From an uncultured bacterium (GTDB taxonomy: Bacteria > Patescibacteriota > Minisyncoccia > Phycocordibacterales > UBA2100): a stretch of 39,354 nucleotides of DNA. Of the stretch, positions 28,916 to 36,961 are shown piece by piece. Made by a program: the position numbers and the translations under genes. The stretch is taken from the NCBI GenBank assembly GCA_903858755.1, contig CAIOKC010000008.1, positions 1 to 39,354 of the forward strand, in the 5' to 3' direction. Under the pieces are notes generated by a model. It had not been told where the DNA came from and made no database searches. It saw only the letters and a list, made by a program, of their open reading frames with translations. Each line of letters opens with the position of its first letter. The stretch's first letter is position 1.

Positions 28916-30073
28916 ATGAATCTCGGGTCTTTTCGTGGCGGGAGAGGGAAGATTGTCGCCGTCGCCGAAGTCGGAAGCGGCAGCGTCGCCTTTGCCGTCG
29001 TTGAAATACAAAAAGGGAAACCCGCCGTCGTGCTCGCCGCGGATCGAGCGACACTTGCTCCAGAAGTGCGCGGCGATGAAGCCACGGTTGCCGGTATCGG
29101 TGATCTTGCCGTGCAAGCGGGCACCAGTGCGCTTTCCGCATATGCGAAAGACTGGCAGAAGACCAAAGGACATGTCGAGGCGATGTATGCCGTCATACGG
29201 ACCCCTTGGACGCGCTCGCAGGCGGTGCGAGCGCACAAGGAATTCTCCGAGCCTGTCCGGATAACAGGGCGCGCTATTTCAGCGCTCGCTCGTGAGGCGC
29301 TCTCCAGCGTGAGAATAGACAGACAACGATTCCTCGAGGCGCGCGTCATGGGAATCGAGCTCAATGGGTATCCTACGGCTCGTCCGGAGGGTCAGTGGGC
29401 TCACACCGTATCTCTGACCGGTCTTGTAAGCGAGTGCGATCCTAGCCTTACAAAGGCGGTTGTGTCGGCTGTCGGTCGGTTGGTACCCCACGTGCGCCCG
29501 GTGCTCTACTCGGGCACGCGGGCGCTCATCGAAGCTCTCAAGAAGTATCTGCCGATCACCGAATACCTCGCCATCGACATCACCGCGGAGTCGACGACCA
29601 TCACCGTGGTGCATGGAGGTGTCATCGAAGGTCAGGGTGTCGTTCCCGAAGGCTCGTCAAGCATTCTCAATCGTCTTTCTCCGACGGCGCTTCCGGAAGA
29701 AACGCTCTCGCTTCTTCGCATGCTGGAGCGCGAGCACTGCGATACGGAGCCCTGCGATGCGCTGAAATCATCCATCGGGAAGATCGAGCCGGATTTGGTG
29801 CGCCTCTTCGGTGAGACGATGGGGAAATTGGCGGGAGTGCGCCGACTTCCGAATTACGCCGTGCTTTCGGTGCATGCCGACATGTCTCCGTGGCTTGTGA
29901 GATTCTTTTCTCGCATCGACTTCACGCAGTTCACGCAGACCGCACAGCCATTTATAATCCACGATCTTTCGCCGAAGAGCGTCGCGAGCACTCTTGCCGG
30001 AGCCGGGGTCGAGCTCGACACTGGGCTCGCGCTCGCGTGCGCACTTGTCAACAGCGAAGAAACCGAAGAATAA
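28916..30073 (+). CDS. actin-like ATPase fold protein (FtsA/PilM-like)
   Basis: 385 residues. The start (GKIVAVAEVGSGSVAFAVVEIQKG) fits the phosphate-1 strand-turn-strand of actin-like proteins, and YLAIDITAESTTITVVHGGVI (near 220-240) fits phosphate-2. The gene is paired with a membrane-anchored partner starting 30 bases later. In type IV pilus systems PilM binds the cytoplasmic N-terminus of a single-pass protein, and FtsA tethers FtsZ; either model is possible. No pilB, pilC or ftsZ is in the window. Nucleotide-binding residues are degenerate, so ATP binding is not certain. Confidence 0.65.
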   Translation: MNLGSFRGGRGKIVAVAEVGSGSVAFAVVEIQKGKPAVVLAADRATLAPEVRGDEATVAGIGDLAVQAGTSALSAYAKDWQKTKGHVEAMYAVIRTPWTRSQAVRAHKEFSEPVRITGRAISALAREALSSVRIDRQRFLEARVMGIELNGYPTARPEGQWAHTVSLTGLVSECDPSLTKAVVSAVGRLVPHVRPVLYSGTRALIEALKKYLPITEYLAIDITAESTTITVVHGGVIEGQGVVPEGSSSILNRLSPTALPEETLSLLRMLEREHCDTEPCDALKSSIGKIEPDLVRLFGETMGKLAGVRRLPNYAVLSVHADMSPWLVRFFSRIDFTQFTQTAQPFIIHDLSPKSVASTLAGAGVELDTGLALACALVNSEETEE

Positions 30074-30080
30074 ACTCGCG

Positions 30081-30089
30081 TGATACAAT
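30081..30089 (+). promoter_or_regulatory. extended -10 box before the baseplate-J-like gene
   Basis: TGA-TACAAT (-10 at 30084-30089), 14 bases before the ATG at 30104. The gene can also be read from the upstream message. Confidence 0.35.
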
Positions 30090-30103
30090 CACCGCATATT
30101 CGT

Positions 30104-31486
30104 ATGGCGAAAGATTATTTCGAAGACATCACTCCGCCGGAAAACGCATCGTCGGAGCGCACGCCGACACCGCCGCCATCCCTTGAGAGTCGAAGCGAGC
30201 AGGTACCGATACGCGTCGCCGACGCTCCTCCTGCGCGCGGCATACGCAATATTGCGGCGCCGCGCGCGGCGCGCGCGAAGGCAAGCGGCGATTTCCGCGA
30301 ACCGCCTCCTTTCCCAAGCGAGCCACCGCGCACGAAAGGATACTCTCGCTGGATTCTGTGGGGCGCGGCGCTTCTTGCCCTCGTCGCTCTCGCCACGCTC
30401 GCTCTCTTTTCATTCCGCGACACCGTGATCCGCGTCGTGCCGAAATCGCATACGGTCGTTTTTGATCCGGCGACCACATTTACCGCATTTCCAGAATCGA
30501 CGGCGGCTACGGGCACTCTTTCGTACACAGTGCAAACCTCGGAGCTCGAAGATTCGGAAGTCGTTCCTTCGCAAGGCACGACGCACGCCGAGACAAAAGC
30601 GAGCGGAAGCATCACCGTATACAATGAATATTCCGATGCGAGCGTGAAGCTCATCAAAAACACGCGCTTCCAGACTCCCGACGGGCTTGTATTCAGGACG
30701 CCGGCGGAGGTCGTCGTCCCGGGGAAGAAAGGTTCCGCGCCGGGGCAGGTGAACGTCATGGTCGTCGCCGATGCGGCGGGCGAGAAGTACAATATCGCTC
30801 CTGTATCGCGCTTCACCCTGCCAGGGCTCGCCTCAAGCCCCGGTATGTACGCCAAGGTATACGCAAAATCCACCGCGAGCTTTTCAGGCGGGTTCGTAGG
30901 CGATCAGCCCGCCGTCGCGCCGGGGGCCCTCGAGACCGCGCTCTCCGCTGTGCGCGCCCGCCTCGAAGAGAAGGCGCGCGCCGGGTCGACGGGCACCGGA
31001 AGTGAGACCATCATGTTCCCCGACATGATACAGATTACCTACCAGGACCTTCCAAATACTTCAGAGGCTGGAGGCGGGGTCCGTGTTCACCAAAGAGCGG
31101 TTATTGAAGTGCCCTCGTTCCCTTCCTCCGCATTCGCGAAGACCATCGCTCGTTCGGTATCTGCCGACGCCGAGGCTGCCGATGTCTTTCTCGTGCCGGG
31201 AGAGGGCTTCGGGGCACGTGTGAGCGAATCGCCGGCGCCGCTCGGCTCCAATCCGTTAGAATTCAGTCTTAGCGGCTCTGCGCAGTTGGTGTGGCGTGTC
31301 GATACCGCGGCGCTCGCAGATGCTCTCGCAGGCAGGAGCCAGGATTCGTTTACCACGATCGCCAACGAATTTCCCGGGATACAGGAGGCGCATGCCCGCA
31401 TCGAGCCGTTTTGGAAGACCGTCTTCCCCGCGGCGGCGGACATCACTATCCAGCTCGAGAGCCCAGCGCCAAGCGAAGCAATTTGA
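30104..31486 (+). CDS. membrane-anchored baseplate-J-like protein
   Basis: 460 residues. A proline-rich disordered cytoplasmic N-terminus (1-80) is followed by one membrane helix (about 82-104) and a large outside region. KASGSITVYNEYSDASVKLIKNTRFQTPDGLVFRTPAEVVVPG, continuing to GQVNVMVVADAAGEKYNI, is the beta-domain that CPR annotations call baseplate J/gp47-like. No other phage tail gene is nearby, so this is not a prophage. With the FtsA/PilM-like gene 30 bases upstream it probably forms a conserved envelope complex, with the N-terminal tail as the docking site. Function unknown. Confidence 0.7.
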   Translation: MAKDYFEDITPPENASSERTPTPPPSLESRSEQVPIRVADAPPARGIRNIAAPRAARAKASGDFREPPPFPSEPPRTKGYSRWILWGAALLALVALATLALFSFRDTVIRVVPKSHTVVFDPATTFTAFPESTAATGTLSYTVQTSELEDSEVVPSQGTTHAETKASGSITVYNEYSDASVKLIKNTRFQTPDGLVFRTPAEVVVPGKKGSAPGQVNVMVVADAAGEKYNIAPVSRFTLPGLASSPGMYAKVYAKSTASFSGGFVGDQPAVAPGALETALSAVRARLEEKARAGSTGTGSETIMFPDMIQITYQDLPNTSEAGGGVRVHQRAVIEVPSFPSSAFAKTIARSVSADAEAADVFLVPGEGFGARVSESPAPLGSNPLEFSLSGSAQLVWRVDTAALADALAGRSQDSFTTIANEFPGIQEAHARIEPFWKTVFPAAADITIQLESPAPSEAI

Positions 31487-31511
31487 CGAATCGTCTCTTA
31501 GTTGCTATCCT
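31483..31511 (+). promoter_or_regulatory. promoter of the infA-ribosomal protein operon
   Basis: TTGACG (31483-31488), a 17-base spacer ending in TGC, and TATCCT (31506-31511). It has both a good -35 and an extended -10, as expected for a highly expressed operon. Start near 31518. Confidence 0.7.
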
Positions 31512-31529
31512 TCGTCGCGCAGATTGATT

Positions 31530-31736
31530 ATGGCTGAACCCGAGGTTGTCGAAGGCGTCGTTGATGAGGCGCTTCCGAACACTCTTTTTCGCGTCAAGCT
31601 AGGAAGCGGAGAGAGTGTTCTTGCATATCTCGCCGGCAAAATGCGTCTGCATAGAATCAAAGTACTTGTCGGTGACCGTGTGGCGCTCCAGCTTGATCCG
31701 TATGGAGGGCGTGCCCGGATAATCCGGCGCAACTAA
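31530..31736 (+). CDS. infA: translation initiation factor IF-1
   Basis: 68 residues, one S1-like beta-barrel that binds the ribosomal A site during initiation. Family marks are VVEGVVDEALPNTLFRVKL, ESVLAYLAGKMRLHRIKVLVGDRVALQL and DPYGGRARIIRR. The order infA-rpmJ-rpsM-rpsK-rpsD-rpoA-rplQ is the classical end of the alpha operon. Confidence 0.97.
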   Translation: MAEPEVVEGVVDEALPNTLFRVKLGSGESVLAYLAGKMRLHRIKVLVGDRVALQLDPYGGRARIIRRN

Positions 31737-31742
31737 CCCACC

Positions 31743-31856
31743 ATGAAGGTCAAAGCGTCTGTGAAGAAGATATGCCAGCATTGCCGCACCGTTAAACGGC
31801 GCGGGCGTGTCTGGGTCATCTGCACCAATCCTCGCCATAAGCAGCGACAAGGCTAA
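31743..31856 (+). CDS. rpmJ: 50S ribosomal protein L36
   Basis: 37 residues read from the sequence: [17 protein letters not shown] followed by [20 protein letters not shown]. The zinc ligands C11, C14, C27 and H32 are all present, so this is the zinc-binding (C+) form. It lies six bases after infA. Confidence 0.97.
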   Translation: MKVKASVKKICQHCRTVKRRGRVWVICTNPRHKQRQG

Positions 31857-31870
31857 GTACTCATTTTCAC

Positions 31871-32251
31871 ATGCGTATCGCAGGCATCACAGTACCGGAG
31901 GAAAAGCGCCTTGAGATAGCTCTCACGGCGATTTATGGCGTTGGTCGTCCTCGCGCTGAGGCGACCTTGCGCTCGCTCGGCATCGAGGCGGGCACGCGCG
32001 CAAAGGATCTTTCGGCGAAAGAGGAGAGCGCGCTCCGCGAGGCGATCGAGAAATTCATGCTCGAAGGGGAGCTTCGTCGCGAAATCTCGGGCAACATCCG
32101 CCGCCTCCGCGACATCAAAGCGCACCGAGGCAACCGCCACGCCAAGCACCTGCCGGTCCGCGGTCAGAGGACCAAGACGAATTCGCGCACTGTCCGCGGC
32201 AACGTCCGCAAAACTATGACGTCTGGTCGCCGTAAGCTGGAAAAGACATGA
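31871..32251 (+). CDS. rpsM: 30S ribosomal protein S13
   Basis: 126 residues. Starts MRIAGITVPEEKRLEIALTAIYGVG and ends with the basic HLPVRGQRTKTNSRT segment of uS13, which contacts 16S rRNA and the P-site tRNA at the head of the small subunit. Confidence 0.97.
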   Translation: MRIAGITVPEEKRLEIALTAIYGVGRPRAEATLRSLGIEAGTRAKDLSAKEESALREAIEKFMLEGELRREISGNIRRLRDIKAHRGNRHAKHLPVRGQRTKTNSRTVRGNVRKTMTSGRRKLEKT

Positions 32252-32325
32252 TCGATCAGTACGGAGTACGGTATGTCGCGCGCATACCAGAGACCGAACA
32301 CAAGATGCCACACCGTTGAATCACT

Positions 32326-32760
32326 ATGGGAAAGAAACGAATCATTAGAAAATCAGGAGGAACCGTCGATCAGGGACTCAAATCCCGCTCTCTTGCGCGT
32401 GTCGCGAAGAAGAACATTCTCGCCGGTACGCTGCATGTCCACGCGACGTACAATAATACGAAAGTCCTTCTCACGGATAAGCAGGGCAATGCGATCGCGT
32501 GGTCCTCGTCTGGCGCACTCGGATTTGCCGGTGCCAAGAAGGGGACTCCCTTTGCCGCCGCCAAAGTGGGCGAGCTTGTCGGAGACAAGGCGGCGATTAT
32601 CGGCGTAAAAGAGGTCGACGTCGTCATCCGCGGAGTGGGGGCCGGTCGCGAATCAGCGCTTCGCGCCTTTGCCGGAAAAGGAATCGACGTCACCAGGATC
32701 GCGGATGATACTCCGGTGCCGCACAACGGACCGCGTGCGCCCAAAGCCCGTCGCGTCTAA
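32326..32760 (+). CDS. rpsK: 30S ribosomal protein S11
   Basis: 144 residues. Contains HVHATYNNTKVLLTDKQGNAIAWSSSGALGF and RGVGAGRESALRAF plus the C-terminal DDTPVPHNGPRAPKARRV, all hallmarks of uS11. The N-terminus has a basic extension. The 74-base spacer before it holds a small GGTATG/CATACC inverted repeat but no clear promoter. Confidence 0.97.
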   Translation: MGKKRIIRKSGGTVDQGLKSRSLARVAKKNILAGTLHVHATYNNTKVLLTDKQGNAIAWSSSGALGFAGAKKGTPFAAAKVGELVGDKAAIIGVKEVDVVIRGVGAGRESALRAFAGKGIDVTRIADDTPVPHNGPRAPKARRV

Positions 32761-32768
32761 ATCTATTT

Positions 32769-33374
32769 ATGCTTCTCATCAAATCAAAATTCAAGATAGC
32801 CAAGCGCCTTGGTGCGCAGATTTTCGAGAAAACCCAGAGTCAGAAATTCGCACTCTCGGAAGCCCGCATGAAGCGACCGAAGGGTCGCGGGGCATCCGAC
32901 TACGGCAAGCAGCTGTTGGAAAAACAGCGCGTGCGCTACACCTACGGTATTTCAGAAAAGCAGCTGAGCAAGTATGCGGAAGCCGCGTTCGAGGAGAAAG
33001 ATCCTCCGACGGCGCTTCATCAGGCGCTCGAAATGCGCGCTGATTCTGCGGTGTACCGCGCGGGGTTGTCGCCAACGCGCCGTGCGGCGCGCCAGGCGGT
33101 TTCTCACGGTCATATCACCGTCAACGGTCGCCGGATTACGACCCCTTCATACCGAGTCAAGGTCGGCGACGTCGTCGCCGTGCGCGAAGGAAGTGTGAAA
33201 AGTCCGCTCTTTGCCGGGCTTGTCGAAGCCAAGGAGGAAAATACGCGGGCAATACCGCAATGGCTCTCAGTGGACCTCACTATCCTCAAAGCTGAGGTGA
33301 CGGGGGTGCCATCGTATGATTCCGTAGGGGTCGGTCTCGATTACGCGACGGTGTTTGAATTTTACAGCAGATAG
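32769..33374 (+). CDS. rpsD: 30S ribosomal protein S4
   Basis: 201 residues, normal for uS4, an early 16S rRNA binder. The S4 RNA-binding domain is at about 92-155 (RRAARQAVSHGHITVNGRRITTPSYRVKVGDVVAV). The N-terminal zinc cysteines of some S4 proteins are absent (C-minus form). In many bacteria S4 also represses its own operon. Confidence 0.97.
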   Translation: MLLIKSKFKIAKRLGAQIFEKTQSQKFALSEARMKRPKGRGASDYGKQLLEKQRVRYTYGISEKQLSKYAEAAFEEKDPPTALHQALEMRADSAVYRAGLSPTRRAARQAVSHGHITVNGRRITTPSYRVKVGDVVAVREGSVKSPLFAGLVEAKEENTRAIPQWLSVDLTILKAEVTGVPSYDSVGVGLDYATVFEFYSR

Positions 33375-33383
33375 TGGTATACT
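33375..33383 (+). promoter_or_regulatory. internal extended -10 promoter before rpoA
   Basis: TGG-TATACT (-10 at 33378-33383), right after the rpsD stop. It would give a leader of about 60 bases to rpoA and allow rpoA to be expressed apart from the ribosomal genes. Confidence 0.5.
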
Positions 33384-33451
33384 CCCGGGCACTTTGTGCA
33401 TCGGGGCTTATTTATTAACGCGGATATCTTCTAACAGGTCTTATATATCCT

Positions 33452-34429
33452 ATGTCTGATTATCATATCGCATTGCCATCGAAGCCTCGCGTTGTCTCAG
33501 AATCTGAGCGGAGCGGCGCGTACGAGATCGACGGGCTCTACCCTGGCTACGGGTACACGCTCGGCAATTCGCTTCGCCGGATTATTCTTTCGTCTCTTCA
33601 GGGAGCTGCCGTCACGCACGTGAAGATCCCCGGCGTCGCGCATGAGTTTTCCACCATTGAAGGCGTCAAAGAGGACGTCGTTACCATCCTCCTCAATATT
33701 CGCAAAATCCGTCTCAAGCTCCTTACCGACGAGCCTCAGACCATCACGCTTTCCGTGAAAGGTCCAAAGTCTGTCATCGCAGCGGATCTCAAGCTCCCTG
33801 GTCAGGTCGAAATCCTGAATCCTGAGCAGCACATCGCCGAAGTGAGCGGCAAGGTGAATTTTGAGATGGAGCTTCGCGCGGAGCGCGGTCTCGGCTACAT
33901 CCCGAAAGAAGCGCATCAAAAAGAGCGCGTCGATATCGGGACCATCGCGCTCGACGCGATTTTCTCCCCCATCCGCCGCGTCAACTACGAGGTTGAAAAC
34001 ATGCGCGTCGGCGATCGCACCGACTTCAATCGTCTCCGCATTGTGATCGAGACCGACGGCACGCTCGGCGCGCGCGAAGCGCTCGAACGCGCGATTGAGA
34101 CCATGATCCACCAGCTTAAGGCGATTGTCGGGTTCAAAGAAGAAGAGGCTCCAGAGATTGCGCCTGCAGCGGAGGGTACTCGCGGCAAGGAGCGCGAAGA
34201 TAAGGCGGCTCCGATGGACGCAGAGGTCCTCAAGACCCGCATCACCGAATTGAACATGCCGCAGCGCGTCGAGCAGGCGCTCGACAACGCCTCCATCCGC
34301 ACCGTCGGCGGTCTCGTCCGCAAGCGCGAAGACGATCTCCTCGCCATCGAAGGGCTGGGGCAAAAGGGTCTGCAGGACATCAAACGCGCGCTTTCCAATA
34401 TGGGACTCACGCTCCGCACCGATAAGTAA
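33452..34429 (+). CDS. rpoA: DNA-directed RNA polymerase alpha subunit
   Basis: 325 residues. The N-terminal domain dimerises to start polymerase assembly (GYGYTLGNSLRRIILSSLQGAAVTHVKI, DDRTDFNRLRIVIETDGT-type segment). A flexible Glu/Ala/Pro linker (about 230-255) leads to the C-terminal domain with its helix-hairpin-helix (LLAIEGLGQKGLQDIKRAL), which binds UP elements and activators. The length is normal, so CTD-based regulation should be possible. Confidence 0.98.
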   Translation: MSDYHIALPSKPRVVSESERSGAYEIDGLYPGYGYTLGNSLRRIILSSLQGAAVTHVKIPGVAHEFSTIEGVKEDVVTILLNIRKIRLKLLTDEPQTITLSVKGPKSVIAADLKLPGQVEILNPEQHIAEVSGKVNFEMELRAERGLGYIPKEAHQKERVDIGTIALDAIFSPIRRVNYEVENMRVGDRTDFNRLRIVIETDGTLGAREALERAIETMIHQLKAIVGFKEEEAPEIAPAAEGTRGKEREDKAAPMDAEVLKTRITELNMPQRVEQALDNASIRTVGGLVRKREDDLLAIEGLGQKGLQDIKRALSNMGLTLRTDK

Positions 34430-34432
34430 GGT

Positions 34433-34789
34433 ATGCAGCACCACCGGAAAAATAGAAAATTCGGTCGGAGAAAGAATCAGCGTGTCGCTCTTTTGCGCAG
34501 CCTCGCTCGCTCGCTGGTGCTCGAAGAGGGGATTACGACGACGATCGCGAAGGCGAAAGAGCTCCGCCCATATATGGAGAAGCTGGTCTCTGCGGGGAAA
34601 GAAGGCTCTCTCGCGGGTCGCCGCCGCGTTGCGGTGAGCCTCGGGGATCGCTCTGAGGCGACAAAGAAGCTTTGTTCCGAACTTGCCGAGCGTTTTGCGA
34701 AGCGCTCAGGCGGCTACACTCGCATCATCCGTCTCGGTCGCGTCGGGAAGCGCGCCCTCGAAAGTGCGCGCATAGAATTCCTCAAGTAA
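34433..34789 (+). CDS. rplQ: 50S ribosomal protein L17
   Basis: 118 residues. Begins MQHHRKNRKFGRRKNQRVALLRSLARSLVLEEGITTT and ends YTRIIRLGRVGKRALESARIEFL, the bL17 pattern. Three bases after rpoA, so co-transcribed. Confidence 0.97.
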   Translation: MQHHRKNRKFGRRKNQRVALLRSLARSLVLEEGITTTIAKAKELRPYMEKLVSAGKEGSLAGRRRVAVSLGDRSEATKKLCSELAERFAKRSGGYTRIIRLGRVGKRALESARIEFLK

Positions 34790-34792
34790 CGT

Positions 34793-35158
34793 ATGACGAA
34801 AGAAAAGAAGACAACCACCTATTCGATCGATGCGGCAGGGAAGACCCTTGGTCGCATTGCATCTGAAGCCGCAAAAGCTCTCATGGGGAAGACCTCCGCT
34901 GATTATACGCCGCATATCCGCAGCGACGTGAAGGTGAGTGTCTCGAACGCGGCGAAGATGTATCTTCGCGAGAAGAAGCGCGCACAAAAGACCTACGTCT
35001 CTTACTCGGGGCATCCAGGTGGTCTCAAGCGCGAGACCCTTTCCATGCTCAGTGCGCGACTCGGCAAGGGCGCGGCTATCCGCAAAGCGGTCGCGCGCAT
35101 GATTCCGCGCAACACTATGCATACCGCACGCATGAAGAATCTTACTATTACCGAATAA
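34793..35158 (+). CDS. rplM: 50S ribosomal protein L13
   Basis: 121 residues, somewhat shorter than the usual 142. It keeps YSIDAAGKTLGRIASEAAKALMGK, KTYVSYSGHPGGLKRETL and the C-terminal VARMIPRN motif; the usual tail after that is shortened. A large-subunit early assembly protein. Three bases after rplQ and two bases before rpsI. Confidence 0.95.
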   Translation: MTKEKKTTTYSIDAAGKTLGRIASEAAKALMGKTSADYTPHIRSDVKVSVSNAAKMYLREKKRAQKTYVSYSGHPGGLKRETLSMLSARLGKGAAIRKAVARMIPRNTMHTARMKNLTITE

Positions 35159-35160
35159 CT

Positions 35161-35556
35161 ATGGCGAAAGAAAGACAGTACGTTGAAGCAGTTGGTCGCA
35201 GGAAGACAGCAAGCGCGCGTGTGCGCATTTCGAGCGCAAAGACCTCTTCAATGGTCGTCAATGACCGTGCTGCGGACGAATATTTCCCGCTTGAGACAAT
35301 GGTCAAGACGGCGTTTGCTCCCCTCGCGCTGCTCGGCGTGTCGTACGCAGTGTCGGTGCGCGTCAGGGGCGGCGGACTTAAGGCACAGGCAGAAGCGGTG
35401 CGCCACGGTATTTCCCGAGCCATCTCCGAGCTCGTACCCGAGCAGCGCAAGGATTTGAAGATTCGCGGATTCCTTAAGCGCGATCCCCGCGCAAAGGAGC
35501 GCAAGAAATTCGGTCTTAAAGCCGCTCGCCGCTCGCCGCAGTGGAGCAAGCGCTAG
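35161..35556 (+). CDS. rpsI: 30S ribosomal protein S9
   Basis: 131 residues. YVEAVGRRKTASARVRI at the start and DPRAKERKKFGLKAARRSPQWSKR at the end, the uS9 tail that reaches the P-site tRNA. The last residues are SKR, as expected. It closes the ribosomal block and is followed by a hairpin. Confidence 0.97.
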   Translation: MAKERQYVEAVGRRKTASARVRISSAKTSSMVVNDRAADEYFPLETMVKTAFAPLALLGVSYAVSVRVRGGGLKAQAEAVRHGISRAISELVPEQRKDLKIRGFLKRDPRAKERKKFGLKAARRSPQWSKR

Positions 35557-35582
35557 AAAAAGGAGACCTGCGTCTCCTTTTT
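35557..35582 (+). terminator. terminator after rpsI
   Basis: AAAAAGGAGAC (35557-35567), loop CTGC, GTCTCCTTTTT (35572-35582). The T-run is part of the stem and at the same time overlaps the -35 box of grpE. Confidence 0.8.
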
Positions 35583-35609
35583 GTCTTGGGTATCTGTTTT
35601 GTGTATACT
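35581..35609 (+). promoter_or_regulatory. promoter of grpE (leaderless)
   Basis: TTGTCT (35581-35586), a 17-base spacer and TATACT (35604-35609), six bases before the ATG at 35616. Confidence 0.6.
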
Positions 35610-35615
35610 CGCCTC

Positions 35616-36155
35616 ATGAATGACAAGATTGTCGAAGACATTGATTTCGAGCCGGAGGACGAGCTTGGTGATCTTGGTGCGGCGAACATGAAGATGCGCA
35701 AGCTTCGCGATGAGCTTGAGAAGACGAAGAAAGAGCGGCAAGAATATCTGGATGGCTGGCAGCGATGCAAGGCCGACAGCGTAAACGCAAAGAAGGAAGC
35801 GGAGACCCGCGGAGCGAGGAGCTCGGAGATTCTTCGGGAGGCGCTGGTGCACGACATCATCCCGGCACTCGATAGTTTCGACATGGCGATCGGAGGCGAA
35901 GCATGGGCGACCGTCTCCGACGGTTGGAAAAGCGGCATGGAAATGGTGCACGACCAGCTCTTGGATGCACTACGGCGCCACGGCGTCGAGCGCGTCGGCA
36001 AAGTCGGGGAGAAAATCGACCACACAGCGCACGAGGTGCTTGAGGAGCGTGATGATGTGGCGGGAGAATCCGGCACGATCGTCCGCGTACTGCGCGCAGG
36101 GTATCGCTCTGGCGAAAGGGTACTACGTCCCGCGCAGGTCATCGTCAAAACATAA
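35616..36155 (+). CDS. grpE: nucleotide exchange factor GrpE
   Basis: GrpE releases ADP from DnaK. The 179-residue protein has an acidic N-terminus, a long coiled coil (about 22-65; MRKLRDELEKTKKERQEYLDGWQRCKADSVNAKKEAE), the LREALVHDIIPALDSFDMAI helix and the C-terminal beta domain (HTAHEVLEERDDVAGESGTIVRVLRAGYRSGERVLRPAQVIV). The ATG at 35616 is set by the promoter six bases upstream and the family start. dnaK lies downstream but is now separated by the transposase-like element. Confidence 0.96.
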   Translation: MNDKIVEDIDFEPEDELGDLGAANMKMRKLRDELEKTKKERQEYLDGWQRCKADSVNAKKEAETRGARSSEILREALVHDIIPALDSFDMAIGGEAWATVSDGWKSGMEMVHDQLLDALRRHGVERVGKVGEKIDHTAHEVLEERDDVAGESGTIVRVLRAGYRSGERVLRPAQVIVKT

Positions 36156-36167
36156 TCACCGTCAAAC

Positions 36168-36192
36168 CTTGTGCAAGTCAGACTTGCACAAG
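36168..36192. repeat. left palindrome of the RAYT element
   Basis: CTTGTGCAAGTC (36168-36179), centre A, GACTTGCACAAG (36181-36192). It begins 12 bases after the grpE stop and could also act as a stop signal for the grpE transcript. Confidence 0.85.
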
Positions 36193-36218
36193 ATGGCAAC
36201 GAATGAGATGATCGGTCA

Positions 36219-36923
36219 ATGCGGAAAGAGCCATTTTCAGTTGGATCGTTCGTACACATCATAAAGCGCGGAACGAAGGGGACTCCTATCGTGCGCGACA
36301 ACAGCGACAGGTGGCGTTTTCTCAAGTTGTTGCGCTACCTGAACGATGCGAAAGCGCCTAGAAATTGGGAACGAGAAATTACGAACGAACATATTACAAA
36401 GGGCTTTATACGCCCCGAGCATTGGTCTTCGCAAAGACCGTATGTATCCATTCTGGCGTACTGTTTAATGGACAACCACTTCCACCTCCTCGTACAAGAA
36501 CGAGAAGAGGGGGGAGTGAGTAAATTCATGCAGCGTTTATGTACGAGCATGGCGGCGTATCACAACGCAAAATACAGAGACAGCGGGACACTATTTCAAA
36601 GCGCATACCGCTCTCGCACGGTGGATAATGATGAGTATTTACAATATCTTGCCGCCTACATTCTCGTCAAAAATACCTTCGAACTTTTTCCCACTGGTAG
36701 TAAGGAAGCGATGCGGAATTTTTCTGACGCGTTCGACTTTGCGGAGTCTTATCAATTCTCGAGTTTGCCCGTTTTCTCCCGTCGTGCAGAGTCAACACTG
36801 CTCGATATGGATACCATAGATCAGTTATTTACTCGAGGGTCCTCATTCCTCAAGTCTGCAAGAGAGGTTATGCATGGTAGATACGAGAATCCGCGCCTCT
36901 ACGAACTTGCAATGGATTTATAA
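36219..36923 (+). CDS. REP-associated tyrosine transposase (RAYT, IS200-like Y1 family)
   Basis: 234 residues. A single-strand DNA transposase-type protein with the HUH metal motif as HFH at 87-89 (ILAYCLMDNHFHLLVQ), preceded by an N-terminal RGTKGTPIVRDNSDRWRFLKLL segment typical of RAYTs. Y114 in SMAAYHNAKYRDSGTLFQSAYRSRTV is the likely nucleophile. RAYTs are thought to move or maintain palindromic REP sequences; here each end of the segment carries one. No ribosome-binding site is clear at the ATG. AT-rich codons differ from all neighbours, which indicates transfer. No frameshift, so it may be active. Confidence 0.88.
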   Translation: MRKEPFSVGSFVHIIKRGTKGTPIVRDNSDRWRFLKLLRYLNDAKAPRNWEREITNEHITKGFIRPEHWSSQRPYVSILAYCLMDNHFHLLVQEREEGGVSKFMQRLCTSMAAYHNAKYRDSGTLFQSAYRSRTVDNDEYLQYLAAYILVKNTFELFPTGSKEAMRNFSDAFDFAESYQFSSLPVFSRRAESTLLDMDTIDQLFTRGSSFLKSAREVMHGRYENPRLYELAMDL

Positions 36924-36930
36924 TCGTGTC

Positions 36931-36961
36931 CTGCTTGTGCAAGTCTGACTTGCACAAGCAG
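36931..36961. repeat. right palindrome of the RAYT element
   Basis: CTGCTTGTGCAAGTC (36931-36945), centre T, GACTTGCACAAGCAG (36947-36961), 31 bases. It shares the 25-base core of the left palindrome and has three extra pairs. TTGCAC at 36950-36955 within it is the apparent -35 box of dnaK. Confidence 0.85.

Larger units (their letters stand above)
36168..36961 (+). mobile_element. RAYT-type element bounded by matching palindromes
   Basis: A segment of about 794 bases made of a HUH transposase gene and a palindrome at each end. The left palindrome is at 36168-36192 and the right one at 36931-36961. Their 25-base core is identical except for the central base, A on the left and T on the right, so the two are also reverse complements. 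It separates grpE from dnaK, which are adjacent in many bacteria. In a sampled 60 bases (36421-36480) 26 are G or C, against 38 of 60 in dnaK (37441-37500), so the segment is foreign in composition. No target duplication is evident, which fits the HUH mechanism. Confidence 0.7.

Noticed and set aside
30250-30290. GC-only palindromic stretch near the start of the baseplate-J-like gene
   Set aside because: It consists of Arg and Ala codons in a low-complexity linker; no defined arms beyond GCGC repeats.
30104-31486. Prophage tail module because of the baseplate-J-like domain
   Set aside because: No other phage gene is present, the protein has a membrane anchor, and flanking genes are core chromosomal genes.
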